Below, piece by piece: positions 1 to 8,547 of a stretch of DNA of 64,000 nt (within the stretch, counting starts at the first letter, position 1; each line of letters opens with the position of its first letter). The translations under genes and the position numbers were made by a program. Source of the DNA: Mannheimia haemolytica (lineage in GTDB: Bacteria; Pseudomonadota; Gammaproteobacteria; Enterobacterales; Pasteurellaceae); assembly GCF_004342115.1 (NCBI RefSeq), contig NZ_SMAC01000008.1, forward strand, positions 30,036 to 94,035, written 5' to 3'. A model generated the notes under the pieces. That model was not told the DNA's origin. It saw nothing but the letters and a program-made list of their open reading frames with translations, and made no database searches.

Positions 1-137
1 AGAAAAATGGCAAAGTAATGGGCGTGCAGGATCAAATGATTGCTAGTCACGCTCTTGCTGAAGAGTGTATTTTAGTTTCTAGCGATCAGGCATTTAAAAT
101 GGTACCTGATCTGAAATTGGAGAATTGGTTACACTAA
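1..137 (+). CDS. PIN-domain VapC-like toxin, C-terminal part
   Basis: Only the last 44 codons are in the window; the gene begins to the left. The readable frame starts at base 3 and ends with TAA at 135-137. The residues resemble the end of VapC-type PIN ribonucleases: a segment with QMIASHAL, then ILVSSDQAF, then a short ending LKLENWL, as in the common VapC pattern of 'hA.A...IL.T.D..F..V..L..ENW'. In such toxins this part carries the last acidic metal-binding residue (here the D of SSDQ). An antitoxin gene would be expected just upstream, outside the window. The family call rests on this short stretch alone. Confidence 0.6.
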   Translation, partial: KNGKVMGVQDQMIASHALAEECILVSSDQAFKMVPDLKLENWLH

Positions 138-156
138 ACTATAGTAAGGAAAAACA

Positions 157-1395
157 ATGAAACAATCCCTTCTTAACCGTTTACTACGTTACACCCAAAT
201 TCACACAACTTCAGATCCGAAAAGCCAAACTGTGCCAAGCTCGCAACAGCAGTGGGATTTGCTTCATCTGCTGAAAACGGAAGTAGAGGCGATGGGGCTA
301 AGCGAGATTTATCTTGACCCCAACGGCTATCTGTTCGCCAGCTTGCCTGCCAATATTGACAAAACCCTGCCGGTGCTTGGGCTGATTGCCCACGTTGATA
401 CTTCGCCCGATTTTAATGGTGAAAACGTGAAACCACAGGTGATTGAGGCTTATCAAGGCGGCAATATTTTGCTAAACGGCAGTGGCGATTATCTTTCGCC
501 AACGGATTTCCCGAATTTAAACAAGCTGATTGGCGACACCCTAGTCACCACTGACGGCACCTCTTTGCTTGGCGCAGACGACAAATCCGGCATTGCGATT
601 ATTCTCTCGGCTATCGAGTATTTACAAGCCAATCCGCACATTCCGCACGGCAAGATCCGCATCGGCTTTACCACCGATGAAGAGATCGGTCGAGGCGCAG
701 ATCATTTTGATGTAAACGCATTCGGTGCCGATGTTGCCTTTACCCTTGATGGCGGGCCTCTGGGCGAATTGCAATATGAAAATTTCAATGCCGATGCAGC
801 GACCGTTACGTTCTTCGGGCGGAGCGTTCACCCCGGCACGGCAAAGGGCAAGATGATCAACGCCTTAGAGCGAGCTTGCGAGTTCCAACACCGTCTGCCT
901 CCCCATTTAACCCCTGCCACCAGCGAAGGGCGTGAAGGCTTTATTATGTTGCACGGCATTGAGGGTGGAATTGATAAAGCGGAAATTCACTATATTTTAC
1001 GTAGCTTTGAGCGTGATGAATTAGCTGCATTCGGCAAAATGCTGAATGATACGCTGGCAGAGATGCAACAGATTTACGGCGAACAGTGCGGAAAAGTCGA
1101 GATTGTCGAGCAATATCGCAATATGCGTGAAGTGCTGGACGATTACGGCTACTTGGTTGAAATTGCCGAAAACGCAATGCGTGAACAAGGCATTGAGCCG
1201 AATTTAGAACCGATCCGTGGCGGTACTGATGGCTCACGCCTTTCATTTATGGGCTTGCCTTGCCCGAATTTATTTACCGGCGGCGAAAATTTCCACGGAC
1301 GATTTGAGTTTATTTCGGTTGATACGATGGAAAAAGCCACAAAGGTTGTAATTGATATTTGTCGGAAATTTGCTGATTATGATTTCAACAAATAA
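157..1395 (+). CDS. pepT: peptidase T (tripeptide aminopeptidase)
   Basis: Cytoplasmic zinc aminopeptidase of the M20 family that releases the N-terminal residue of tripeptides. The 412 residues match the usual length of about 410. Expected metal-site motifs are seen in order: IAHVDTSPDF (first His and the Asp next to it), LGADDKSG (bridging Asp), TTDEEIGRGA (catalytic and metal Glu pair), FTLDGG (Asp) and, near the C-terminus, GGENFHGRFEF (last His). The start ATG at 157 is preceded by AAGGA at a normal distance. It stands alone: a toxin gene ends 20 bases upstream and a tRNA cluster lies downstream. Uptake-signal copies (GCAAGCGGTC) lie just after the stop. Confidence 0.97.
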   Translation: MKQSLLNRLLRYTQIHTTSDPKSQTVPSSQQQWDLLHLLKTEVEAMGLSEIYLDPNGYLFASLPANIDKTLPVLGLIAHVDTSPDFNGENVKPQVIEAYQGGNILLNGSGDYLSPTDFPNLNKLIGDTLVTTDGTSLLGADDKSGIAIILSAIEYLQANPHIPHGKIRIGFTTDEEIGRGADHFDVNAFGADVAFTLDGGPLGELQYENFNADAATVTFFGRSVHPGTAKGKMINALERACEFQHRLPPHLTPATSEGREGFIMLHGIEGGIDKAEIHYILRSFERDELAAFGKMLNDTLAEMQQIYGEQCGKVEIVEQYRNMREVLDDYGYLVEIAENAMREQGIEPNLEPIRGGTDGSRLSFMGLPCPNLFTGGENFHGRFEFISVDTMEKATKVVIDICRKFADYDFNK

Positions 1396-1561
1396 GGCGG
1401 CTGCAAGCGGTCAAATTTGATGAAAAATTTGCAAAAAGCGTTATTTTTCACCAATTAAACGATTTTTTACAGATTTCCTACAAATTTATTTGACATTAAA
1501 TCTGAAATCCATAGAATATGCACCTGTTGAGACCTCTACGAGGTTCGTAGCGTTTTTAAAT

Positions 1562-1637
<76 letters not shown>

Positions 1638-1655
1638 ATTTTTCTATATCGTGCT

Positions 1656-1742
1656 GCCCGAGTGGCGGAATCGGTAGACGCAAGGGATTTAAAATCCCTC
1701 GCCTTTCGGGGCGTGCCAGTTCAAGTCTGGCCTCGGGCACCA
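1656..1742 (+). tRNA. tRNA-Leu (anticodon TAA), copy 1
   Basis: An 87-base class II tRNA with acceptor GCCCGAG / CTCGGGC, anticodon loop with TTTAAAA (anticodon TAA), a long variable arm (CGCCTTTCGGGGCG), T-arm GTTCAAGTC and encoded CCA. Identical to the copy at 1784-1870. Confidence 0.97.
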
Positions 1743-1783
1743 TTTAGAAGAATTAAATTTTAACAAAATAGATAGTTATCGAA

Positions 1784-1870
1784 GCCCGAGTGGCGGAATC
1801 GGTAGACGCAAGGGATTTAAAATCCCTCGCCTTTCGGGGCGTGCCAGTTCAAGTCTGGCCTCGGGCACCA
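1784..1870 (+). tRNA. tRNA-Leu (anticodon TAA), copy 2
   Basis: Same 87-base sequence as the gene at 1656-1742, separated from it by 41 AT-rich bases. The pair forms the centre of a Gly-Leu-Leu-Gly array. Confidence 0.97.
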
Positions 1871-1891
1871 TTTTGATAATTAAGCAAATAT

Positions 1892-1967
<76 letters not shown>

Positions 1968-1986
1968 ATCTAGAAATAAAATAGAT

Positions 1987-2008
1987 AGCACCACGAGGTG
2001 CTTTTTTT
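1987..2008 (+). terminator. rho-independent terminator of the tRNA cluster
   Basis: Six-base-pair stem AGCACC / GGTGCT with loop ACGA, followed directly by a run of T. It closes the Gly-Leu-Leu-Gly tRNA array. Confidence 0.85.
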
Positions 2009-2054
2009 GTACCTGAATTTCCCCTCATTCCAATTTTAATCTTGAGAAACGTAA

Positions 2055-2840
2055 ATGATGAAAAAAATTACCATTTTAGGGCTTGGCTGGCTCGGACTAC
2101 CTTTAGCTGAAGCATTACAAAATAAGGGCTGGCGTGTTGCAGGTACTAAGCGAACGGTCGGAGAATTAGCGATAGAATGTTATCCTCTAGATTTAAATGC
2201 GTTAGCAGTGACAAGCGAAATCGAGCAATTACTTGCTGCTGATGCGTTAGTGATTGCCTTGCCCCTTAGCCAAATTCGCCCTGAAAATTACGGTTGCGGT
2301 ATTCAAACATTAGTTTCGCTTGCAATAGAAAAGGGCTTGAAACATCTGGTTTTCACCAGCTCGACTTCGGTTTTGCCAATGAAATCGGGCGTTTTTGATG
2401 AAAATGCAGTGGTTGATTCTGCTAACCTATTAGTAAAAATGGAAAATTGGTTGCTGAGCCAGCCAATTCATTGTGATATTTTGCGTTTAGCTGGCTTGGT
2501 GGGCAAAAAACGGCACCCGGTTTTTTATTTGGCGGGAAAACAGAACTTGAGTGGAGCAGGGCAGCCGGTCAATTTAGTGCATTTAGAGGACTGTATTGCA
2601 GCCATTTCATTGCTGTTGGAGCAGCCGAACGGGCAGCGTATTTTTCATTTATGTGCCGAACAGCACCCAAGCCGTAAAGATTATTATAGTGAAATGGCAA
2701 AACGTTTTGGGTTAGCGGATTTGCATTTTTCTGAAGAAAATCAACCGCTTGTAAGGCTGATAAAAGCAGACAAAATTTGCCAAGAGCTTGGTTTTCGTTA
2801 TTACTATCCTGATCCTTATCAATTTAAAGTAGATATTTAA
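2055..2840 (+). CDS. NAD(P)-binding SDR-like protein, YeeZ type
   Basis: 261 residues. The N-terminus ITILGLGWLGLPLA is a glycine-rich dinucleotide-binding loop at the start of a Rossmann fold. VFTSSTSVLP in the middle, and a C-terminal half with motifs of nucleoside-diphosphate-sugar epimerase relatives (DILRLAGLVG, VNLVHLEDCIAAI), match the E. coli YeeZ group. The substrate is unknown. There are two neighbouring ATG codons (2055 and 2058), which differ by only one residue. The gene lies alone between the tRNA terminator and the metal transporter permeases. I recognise the family but cannot assign a reaction. Confidence 0.8.
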   Translation: MMKKITILGLGWLGLPLAEALQNKGWRVAGTKRTVGELAIECYPLDLNALAVTSEIEQLLAADALVIALPLSQIRPENYGCGIQTLVSLAIEKGLKHLVFTSSTSVLPMKSGVFDENAVVDSANLLVKMENWLLSQPIHCDILRLAGLVGKKRHPVFYLAGKQNLSGAGQPVNLVHLEDCIAAISLLLEQPNGQRIFHLCAEQHPSRKDYYSEMAKRFGLADLHFSEENQPLVRLIKADKICQELGFRYYYPDPYQFKVDI

Positions 2841-2869
2841 GTTTAATCCATACAAGAAAAGGAGTTTAT

Positions 2870-2932
2870 ATGATAGTATATGCGAACTATTATCAACAAC
2901 TTGTTAGGATTTTATGCTTGATCTTTTATTAG
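2870..2932 (+). CDS. possible 20-residue leader ORF overlapping yfeC start
   Basis: ATG at 2870 follows a strong ribosome binding site (AAGGAG at about 2859-2864). The frame runs for 20 codons to TAG at 2930-2932, past the ATG of yfeC at 2914, so the two frames overlap by 19 bases. yfeC itself has only a weak site (TTAGGAT). The arrangement would let ribosomes terminating on the short ORF reinitiate at yfeC. The peptide begins MIVYANYYQQ and matches nothing I recognise. It could be a chance ORF; the good spacing of the AAGGAG is the main argument for it. Confidence 0.4.
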   Translation: MIVYANYYQQLVRILCLIFY

Positions 2933-3774
2933 AGCCTTTTACCTACAACTATATGCAAAAAGCGATTTTTGTCAGTATGGGCGTGGGGTTAGTTTGTGCT
3001 TTTCTTTCCGCCTTTTTGATGTTAAAAGGCTGGTCTTTGATTGGTGATGCCTTATCACACGCTGTAGTGCCAGGTGTTGCCATCGCTTATGCACTAAAAT
3101 TGCCCTACGCCTTTGGTGCGTTTTTTTCCGGGATTTTGGCGGCATTATCGATTCTTTGGGTAAAAAGCCTGACGAAAATTAAAGAAGATGCGGTTATCGG
3201 CTTTATTTTCACGACTTTTTTTGCGCTTGGTATGTTTATTGTTTCCCTCAATCCAACATCGGTTGATGTTAATTCGATTGTAATGGGAAATATTTTAGGC
3301 ATTGCTGATGATGACTTGTGGCAGGTGGTACTGATTATTGCGATTTCGTTACTGGGTTTAATCCTATTTTGGAAGGATTTGCTACTCGTCTTTTTTGACG
3401 AACACCACGCATTGTCAGTCGGGCTTTCGCCATTACGCTATAAAGTGATTTTCTTTACCTTATTAAGTGCCTGTGTAGTAGTGGCTCTGCAAACGGTTGG
3501 GGCAATTTTGGTTATTGCGATGGTCGTCACGCCGGGAGCAACTGCTTATTTACTTACCGACCGTTTCCCTAGATTAGTGCTGATCGCAATGCTTATCGGC
3601 ACGCTGACATCAGGGATTGGGGCATATTTAAGCTACTTTTTAGACGGTGCAACCGGTGCGGTAATTGTGTGCTTACAAACCTTAATTTTCTTATTCGCAT
3701 TCTGCTTTGCTCCTAAATATGGCTTGATTACTCAAAAGCGGAAATTGCACCGTGTGGAGGTTCAAAATGCTTAA
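2914..3774 (+). CDS. yfeC: chelated iron/manganese ABC transporter permease YfeC
   Basis: Inner-membrane permease of the ABC-3 family (YfeC/SitC/MntB type), 286 residues with about eight hydrophobic segments. The conserved GDALSHAVVPGVA near residues 47-60 and LQTVGAILVIAMVVTPGATAYLL in the second half are typical of metal-type ABC-3 permeases. It overlaps the second permease by 8 bases, so the two are translated together. The matching ATPase and binding protein lie convergently at 4633-6285 instead of in the same operon. The metal (Fe, Mn or both) cannot be told from the sequence. Confidence 0.9.
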   Translation: MLDLLLEPFTYNYMQKAIFVSMGVGLVCAFLSAFLMLKGWSLIGDALSHAVVPGVAIAYALKLPYAFGAFFSGILAALSILWVKSLTKIKEDAVIGFIFTTFFALGMFIVSLNPTSVDVNSIVMGNILGIADDDLWQVVLIIAISLLGLILFWKDLLLVFFDEHHALSVGLSPLRYKVIFFTLLSACVVVALQTVGAILVIAMVVTPGATAYLLTDRFPRLVLIAMLIGTLTSGIGAYLSYFLDGATGAVIVCLQTLIFLFAFCFAPKYGLITQKRKLHRVEVQNA

Positions 3775-4576
3775 TTGGATTTTAGAGCCGTTGCAATTTG
3801 AATTTATGCAAATTGCGTTAATTACCGCAATTTTAGTTGCTGGCGTGAGTGCGGTTTTATCTTGCTATCTGGTGCTGAAAGGCTGGTCTTTAATGGGCGA
3901 TGCAATTTCGCACGCTGTTCTGCCCGGTGTGGTGATTTCCTCACTTGCCGGGTTACCACTCTCAATAGGGGCGTTTTTTTCAGGATTAGGCTGTGCCTTA
4001 TCGGTGGGCTATTTAAAAGAAAATAGTCGCTTGAAAGAAGACACGGTAATGGGGATTGTATTTTCAGGTATGTTTGCCTTTGGGATCTTGCTGTTTACCG
4101 CCTTTAATACCGGTGAGCATTTAACCCATATTTTATTTGGTAATCTATTAGGCGTAACCAAAAGCGATTTGCTTCAGACTTTACTCATAAGCCTCTTTAC
4201 CTTTGTGGTGATGGTGGCGAAACGCAAAGACTTCTTGCTCTATTGCTTTGATGTTAATCAAGCCAAAGTAGCAGGCTTACCGGTTAGATTATTGCATTAT
4301 GGTTTACTTTCCTTGCTTGCTTTAACTATTATTAGTGCAATGCAAGTGGTGGGCGTGATTTTAGTGGTGGCAATGTTGATTACCCCGGGGATCACTGCTT
4401 ACCTGCTGACTAAGCGGTTTGATAGTATGTTACTGATTGCCTTAGGCGTTGCGATATTTTCATCGGTATTCGGCACGTTGCTTAGCTACCATATTGATGC
4501 CGCAACAGGGCCGACGATTATTCTCGTGCAAGCGGCCATTTTTTTCCTCAGTTTTGCATATTCTAAGATTCATTGA
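3767..4576 (+). CDS. yfeD: chelated iron/manganese ABC transporter permease YfeD
   Basis: Second ABC-3 permease, about 269 residues, paralogous to the gene before it: GWSLMGDAISHAVLPGVV and MQVVGVILVVAMLITPGITAYLL are in the same places. The start is placed at ATG 3767 because GGAGG at 3756-3760 lies six bases upstream; an in-frame GTG at 3752 would overlap that site and add five unrelated residues. The gene overlaps yfeC by 8 bases. It ends 5 bases before a strong bidirectional terminator that separates it from the convergent yfeB. Confidence 0.9.
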   Translation: MLNWILEPLQFEFMQIALITAILVAGVSAVLSCYLVLKGWSLMGDAISHAVLPGVVISSLAGLPLSIGAFFSGLGCALSVGYLKENSRLKEDTVMGIVFSGMFAFGILLFTAFNTGEHLTHILFGNLLGVTKSDLLQTLLISLFTFVVMVAKRKDFLLYCFDVNQAKVAGLPVRLLHYGLLSLLALTIISAMQVVGVILVVAMLITPGITAYLLTKRFDSMLLIALGVAIFSSVFGTLLSYHIDAATGPTIILVQAAIFFLSFAYSKIH

Positions 4577-4581
4577 TACAA

Positions 4582-4609
4582 AAATAGGGAGGCATTTGCC
4601 TCCCTATTT
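4582..4609. terminator. bidirectional terminator between yfeD and yfeB
   Basis: Perfect 12-base-pair stem AAATAGGGAGGC / GCCTCCCTATTT with a four-base loop. A-rich and T-rich flanks on the two sides let it work for both convergent genes. Confidence 0.85.
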
Positions 4610-4632
4610 GTTTGTGATTTGTTGCTGAAACA

Positions 4633-5376
4633 CTACTTTTGATAATGCAATAAACCGCCGAACACCCGTTCTAAATTTTGATTATTAAAGATTTCTTCCG
4701 TTTTACCTTTTGCCAGTAGCGTGCGATTGACCATCAAAACCTGATCGCAAAAGCTTGGTACGCTGGCAAGGTTGTGGGTGGAAACTAAAATCAAATGCCC
4801 CTCATTTTTAAGCTGTTTAAGTAGCTCAACAATCGCATTTTCGGTTTTAACATCCACACCGGTGAAAGGCTCATCAAGTAAGATGATTTTACTTTCTTGA
4901 GCTAAGGCACGGGCTAAAAATACCCGTTTTTTTTGCCCGCCGGAAAGTTCGCCGATTTGCCTGTCTTTGAGATGTAAAACATCAAGGCGTTGCATTGCTT
5001 GCTCTACTTTGAGCTTATCGGTTTGGCTTGGGCGGCGTAGAAAATTCATATAGCCGTATCGCCCCATCATTACCACATCGTAAACCGAAACTGGAAATTG
5101 CCAGTCCACTTCTTCACTTTGTGGCACATAGGAAACCAAATTTTGTTTGAGGGCTTTAGCAATCGGGAGCTGACTCAGCTTAACAGAGCCGGTTAATGGC
5201 TTAACCAGCCCCATTAAACTTTTAAACAGAGTGGATTTTCCACCTCCATTCACGCCGATTAATGCACAAATTGTGCCGTTTTCCAGATGAAACGAGACAT
5301 CTTGCAAAGCGATATGTCCGTTATTATAACGGACCGATAAATTTTCGACGGAAATGGAGGCTGAAACAGTTGTCAT
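4633..5376 (-). CDS. yfeB: chelated iron/manganese ABC transporter ATP-binding protein YfeB
   Basis: ABC-type ATPase of 247 residues that drives metal import through YfeC/YfeD. Walker [10 protein letters not shown], a Q-loop in VPQSEEVDW, signature LSGGQKKR, Walker B IILLDEPF and the switch His in VSTHNL are all present and in order. It follows yfeA by 12 bases on the same strand, and both are probably transcribed from the promoter in front of yfeA. The permease genes face it from the other side of a terminator, so the four parts of one transporter are made from two convergent transcripts. Confidence 0.93.
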   Translation of the reverse strand: MTTVSASISVENLSVRYNNGHIALQDVSFHLENGTICALIGVNGGGKSTLFKSLMGLVKPLTGSVKLSQLPIAKALKQNLVSYVPQSEEVDWQFPVSVYDVVMMGRYGYMNFLRRPSQTDKLKVEQAMQRLDVLHLKDRQIGELSGGQKKRVFLARALAQESKIILLDEPFTGVDVKTENAIVELLKQLKNEGHLILVSTHNLASVPSFCDQVLMVNRTLLAKGKTEEIFNNQNLERVFGGLLHYQK

Positions 5377-5388
5377 TGCTAAATCTTA

Positions 5389-6285
5389 TTATTTTTTGCT
5401 TCGTTCGAACCCTTCGACAATGGTGCCGATAGTCACTTTAAGCAAATCTAAATAGGTTGGAACCGGACCATCTTTCTCTGAAAGTGAATCCACATAAATT
5501 ACGCCACCGTATAATGCACCGGTTTCTTTCGCCACTTGTTTTGCCGGTTTGTCGGAAACGGTACTTTCGCTAAACACAACAGGGATTTTGTTGGCTTTTA
5601 CACCATCAATCACTTTTTTCACTTGTTTTGGCGAACCTTGCTCTTCCGCATTGATTGCCCATAAATAAAGTTCTTTTAAGTTGTAGTCTTTCGCTAAATA
5701 GCTAAATGCCCCTTCACTGGTTACTAACCAACGTTGCTGCTCAGGAATAAAAGCTAAACGTTGGCGGAGTGGCTCAGCAATACCTTTTACTTTTTCAGCA
5801 TAGGCTTTTGCATTGGCATTATAGGTGTCTGCGTTTTGTGGGTCATATTTTACTAAAGCCGCACGAATATTTTCAATGTAAATTAATGCGTTATCGGTGG
5901 ACATCCAAGCGTGCGGATTTGGTAGATTTTTATATTCACCTTCGGTAATCGGCATTGGGGTGATGCCTTCGGTGACGACAACCGCCGGTTTGCCTTTTAC
6001 ATTTTCAAAGAAACGTTCAAACCAACGCTCAAGGTTCATACCGTTCCATAACACTAAGTCTGCCTTTTGAGCTTTTACAATGTCTTTTGGTGTTGGTTGA
6101 TAATCGTGAATTTCAGCACCCGGTTTAGTAATGGATTCCACAGTGGCTTTATCGCCGGCGACATTTTGTGCAATATCTTGAATCACGGTAAAAGTGGTAA
6201 CTACTTTAAACGGCTCTGCCATTGCCATCGCTGCACTTAAACCAAAGGTTAATACCAATGCTTTTTTAATTGTTGATAGTTTCAT
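5389..6285 (-). CDS. yfeA: periplasmic metal-binding protein YfeA
   Basis: Solute-binding protein of the cluster A-I metal family (YfeA/SitA/MntC), 298 residues. An N-terminal signal peptide ends after AMAMA, giving mature EPFKVVTTF. Likely metal ligands are seen in IHDYQPTP (His) and NPHAWMS (His), with the usual Glu and Asp further on (FSESTVSD, YVDSLSE). The ATG at 6285 has AGGAGG close upstream. A Fur-like site lies about 20-40 bases before the start, fitting iron-dependent control. The gene is followed by yfeB. Confidence 0.93.
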   Translation of the reverse strand: MKLSTIKKALVLTFGLSAAMAMAEPFKVVTTFTVIQDIAQNVAGDKATVESITKPGAEIHDYQPTPKDIVKAQKADLVLWNGMNLERWFERFFENVKGKPAVVVTEGITPMPITEGEYKNLPNPHAWMSTDNALIYIENIRAALVKYDPQNADTYNANAKAYAEKVKGIAEPLRQRLAFIPEQQRWLVTSEGAFSYLAKDYNLKELYLWAINAEEQGSPKQVKKVIDGVKANKIPVVFSESTVSDKPAKQVAKETGALYGGVIYVDSLSEKDGPVPTYLDLLKVTIGTIVEGFERSKK

Positions 6286-6303
6286 TTTTAGCCTCCTTTT
6301 GTT

Positions 6304-6322
6304 ATTGAGAATGAGAATTATC
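6304..6322 (-). promoter_or_regulatory. putative Fur box upstream of yfeA
   Basis: On the minus strand the sequence reads GATAATTCTCATTCTCAAT, which contains a perfect GATAAT followed by related hexamers; on the plus strand it is two tandem GAGAAT units then TATC. The Fur consensus is a run of GATAAT-like hexamers. The position directly before yfeA, an iron/manganese uptake gene, supports the call. The right part of the match is imperfect. Confidence 0.55.
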
Positions 6323-6544
6323 GAAAGCTATTCTATAGAACATTGGGAATGATGTAAATAGTCTTGTTTTTATAAGGTTATTCTTGATAAGTTTACTCAG
6401 GCAATTCAACTCTTTTGATTAAAAATTACTAGCCTAATCCCTCAAGAGCCAGTAAAATTGCACGCTTTAAAATCCAATCGCAAAATAAGGGCATTTGCCC
6501 TAACCTTTTGCCGTAATCCGTGTAATAACGAGGCTTTCAACTTT

Positions 6545-7705
6545 ATGTCAGAACTGATTACCAATGCAGGCTGTGGGTCTGCTGAACAACCAAAAGAAAA
6601 AATCAATTTATTAAATCTTAATCGTCAAGAAATGCGAGAACTGTTTGCAGAAATGGGTGAAAAACCTTTCCGTGCCGACCAGCTAATGAAATGGATCTAC
6701 CATTTTGGCGAAGAAAATTTCGATAATATGAGCAATATCAATAAAGTATTGCGTGAAAAATTAAAGCGTATTGCCGAAATTAAAGCCCCTGAAGTGGCGG
6801 TAGAACAACGTTCTGCAGACGGTACGATTAAATGGGCAATGCAAGTGGGCGATCAGCAAATCGAGACGGTATATATTCCTGAAGATGACCGTGCAACCCT
6901 GTGTGTTTCTTCACAAGTAGGCTGTGCCTTGGCTTGTACCTTCTGCTCAACCGCTCAACAAGGCTTTAACCGTAACTTAAGCGTGGCGGAAATTATCGGG
7001 CAAGTGTGGCGTGCTTCTAAAATTATCGGCAATTTTGGCGTGACCGGTGTTCGCCCGATTACCAATGTGGTCATGATGGGAATGGGTGAACCATTGCTGA
7101 ATATGAATAACGTGATTCCGGCAATGGAAATCATGTTAGATGATTTTGCTTACGGCTTATCTAAACGTCGTGTCACGCTTTCCACTTCAGGTGTGGTGCC
7201 GGCATTAGACAAAATGCGTGAGCAAATTGATGTGGCGTTGGCAATTTCACTTCACGCTCCGAACGATGAACTGCGTGATGAATTAGTGCCGATTAATAAA
7301 AAGTACAACATCAAAATGTTGATGGATTCGGTGAATAAATACCTTGAAGTTTCTAACGCCAACCACGGCAAGGTCACGATTGAATATGTGATGTTAGATC
7401 ACGTTAATGACAGCACCGACCACGCCCACCAACTTGCTGAAGTATTGAAAAACACGCCGTGTAAAATTAACTTGATTCCGTGGAACCCGTTCCCGGAAGC
7501 ACCTTATGGAAAAAGCTCCAACTCTCGGGTGGATCGTTTCCAAAAAACCTTGATGGAGTACGGTTTTACTGTAACAGTGCGTAAAACACGAGGCGATGAT
7601 ATTGATGCCGCTTGCGGACAGCTTGCCGGCGATGTGATTGACCGCACTAAACGTACCCTTGAAAAACGTAAATTTGGGCAGGGTATTGCGGTTAAAACCC
7701 ATTAA
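6545..7705 (+). CDS. rlmN: dual-specificity 23S rRNA/tRNA adenine-C2 methyltransferase RlmN
   Basis: Radical SAM enzyme that methylates C2 of A2503 in 23S rRNA and A37 of some tRNAs. About 386 residues from ATG 6545, close to the 384 of E. coli. The cluster motif is CALACTFC (C-x3-C-x2-C), followed by [11 protein letters not shown] and the GMGEPLLN motif; the methyl-carrying Cys is expected in DIDAACGQL near the C-terminus. A TTG 29 codons upstream stays in frame, but the added residues are not family-like and the ATG is preferred. In H. influenzae the same neighbourhood has the metal transporter, rlmN and pilF, as here. Confidence 0.96.
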   Translation: MSELITNAGCGSAEQPKEKINLLNLNRQEMRELFAEMGEKPFRADQLMKWIYHFGEENFDNMSNINKVLREKLKRIAEIKAPEVAVEQRSADGTIKWAMQVGDQQIETVYIPEDDRATLCVSSQVGCALACTFCSTAQQGFNRNLSVAEIIGQVWRASKIIGNFGVTGVRPITNVVMMGMGEPLLNMNNVIPAMEIMLDDFAYGLSKRRVTLSTSGVVPALDKMREQIDVALAISLHAPNDELRDELVPINKKYNIKMLMDSVNKYLEVSNANHGKVTIEYVMLDHVNDSTDHAHQLAEVLKNTPCKINLIPWNPFPEAPYGKSSNSRVDRFQKTLMEYGFTVTVRKTRGDDIDAACGQLAGDVIDRTKRTLEKRKFGQGIAVKTH

Positions 7706-7716
7706 TCTGAATAGTG

Positions 7717-7740
7717 AAAAGGCAGAGGTTCCTGCCTTTT
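7717..7740. terminator. bidirectional terminator after rlmN
   Basis: Stem AAAAGGCAG / CTGCCTTTT with a six-base loop and T run. It lies between rlmN and the convergent antitoxin gene. Confidence 0.8.
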
Positions 7741-7745
7741 TGTTA

Positions 7746-8093
7746 TTAGAAATCTAATTGCTCTTCATTTAAACCCAACGCATAGGCAATTTTTATGCGG
7801 GTCGTTTTTCGTAGATTTTTTGCATTTTCGTGTTGGCTATAAGCTGATTGCGAAATCCCCAAGCGTTGTGCCACCTCTTCTTGAGTTAAACCTAAATATT
7901 CCCGCCAAGCACGCAGAGCTGAGTAGTTATTATCTAATGCAATTCCAGCAACAGCAGATGGAATACCGGTCTCTATTGCGGTTTTAATATTTGCTTTCTG
8001 CTTAAGCCATTCAAGTGTTGCTATCGGAAGTACGGCAAAGGCAGGTTTTCCTTCTTCATTATTTAAATATTGAATATTAGTAAGTTCTTTCAT
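7746..8093 (-). CDS. XRE-family antitoxin of a RelE/ParE-type module
   Basis: About 115 residues. The C-terminal half is a helix-turn-helix: REYLGLTQEEVAQRLGISQSAYSQHE, which would bind the operon operator. The N-terminal half (NIQYLNNEEGKPAFAVLPIATLEWLKQ) is the part expected to neutralise the toxin. ATG at 8093 is preferred over an in-frame TTG at 8123 because it leaves a short overlap with the toxin stop (17 bases) and has GAGG a little upstream. The gene order, toxin then antitoxin, is that of higBA-like modules. Confidence 0.85.
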   Translation of the reverse strand: MKELTNIQYLNNEEGKPAFAVLPIATLEWLKQKANIKTAIETGIPSAVAGIALDNNYSALRAWREYLGLTQEEVAQRLGISQSAYSQHENAKNLRKTTRIKIAYALGLNEEQLDF

Positions 8094-8328
8094 CTCGTTT
8101 TTTAACCTCTTCGATAGACACAATATTCATCGTTTCGCCTTCAATATTGAAAAAAATACGGTAATTTCCGACCCGAAAGCGATAATCATATTGATGATTT
8201 GTTAATGCCTTAATATTGGCACAGTAGGGAAAGTAAGCTAAATCATCACATTTTCGGCGAATTTCTGCACCAGTTGGGATTTTTCGTAATTGCTTTAAGG
8301 CTTTACGCTGGAATACCACTATTTTCAT
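8077..8328 (-). CDS. RelE/ParE-superfamily toxin
   Basis: 83 residues, the normal size for the family. MKIVVFQRKALKQLRKIP at the start and YDYRFRVGNYRIFFNIEG in the second half correspond to the conserved RelE pattern in which a 'yR.R.GdYRv.y' strand is followed by a hydrophobic strand ending near VEEVKKR. RelE proteins cleave mRNA on the ribosome and ParE proteins poison gyrase; the sequence alone does not decide which. It is the first gene of the pair and overlaps the antitoxin gene. Confidence 0.85.
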   Translation of the reverse strand: MKIVVFQRKALKQLRKIPTGAEIRRKCDDLAYFPYCANIKALTNHQYDYRFRVGNYRIFFNIEGETMNIVSIEEVKKRDERTY

Positions 8329-8339
8329 TTTTGCCTCTA

Positions 8340-8357
8340 TTTTATAAGTTTTATAAG
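8340..8357 (-). promoter_or_regulatory. tandem 9-base repeat before the toxin-antitoxin operon
   Basis: Two directly repeated copies of TTTTATAAG lie back to back about 12-30 bases before the toxin start. This is where the promoter and operator of an autoregulated toxin-antitoxin pair are expected. Binding by the XRE antitoxin is inference. Confidence 0.4.
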
Positions 8358-8547
8358 TTTTTTCAATGAAATTCTTATATTAAATAGAGAGTGTATTCCT
8401 ACCATTTACCCTAGCACAACACCCCATTATTATTTTTGCGATCTGCGTCGAAAAATGAAAACGAAAAATTTTTCTTCTTCGCAAAAAATCGCTAGTCTTA
8501 GCGAGGATGGAACAGTAAAATTAAGCCCTTTGTTGTAGGAGAACGTT

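Noticed and set aside
944..1340. Open frames of 63-100 codons on the minus strand inside pepT
   Set aside because: They are antisense to a well-supported gene, have no family resemblance and no ribosome site.
6458..6544. N-terminal extension of rlmN from a TTG codon
   Set aside because: The 29 added residues are not family-like and the ATG at 6545 gives the normal RlmN length.
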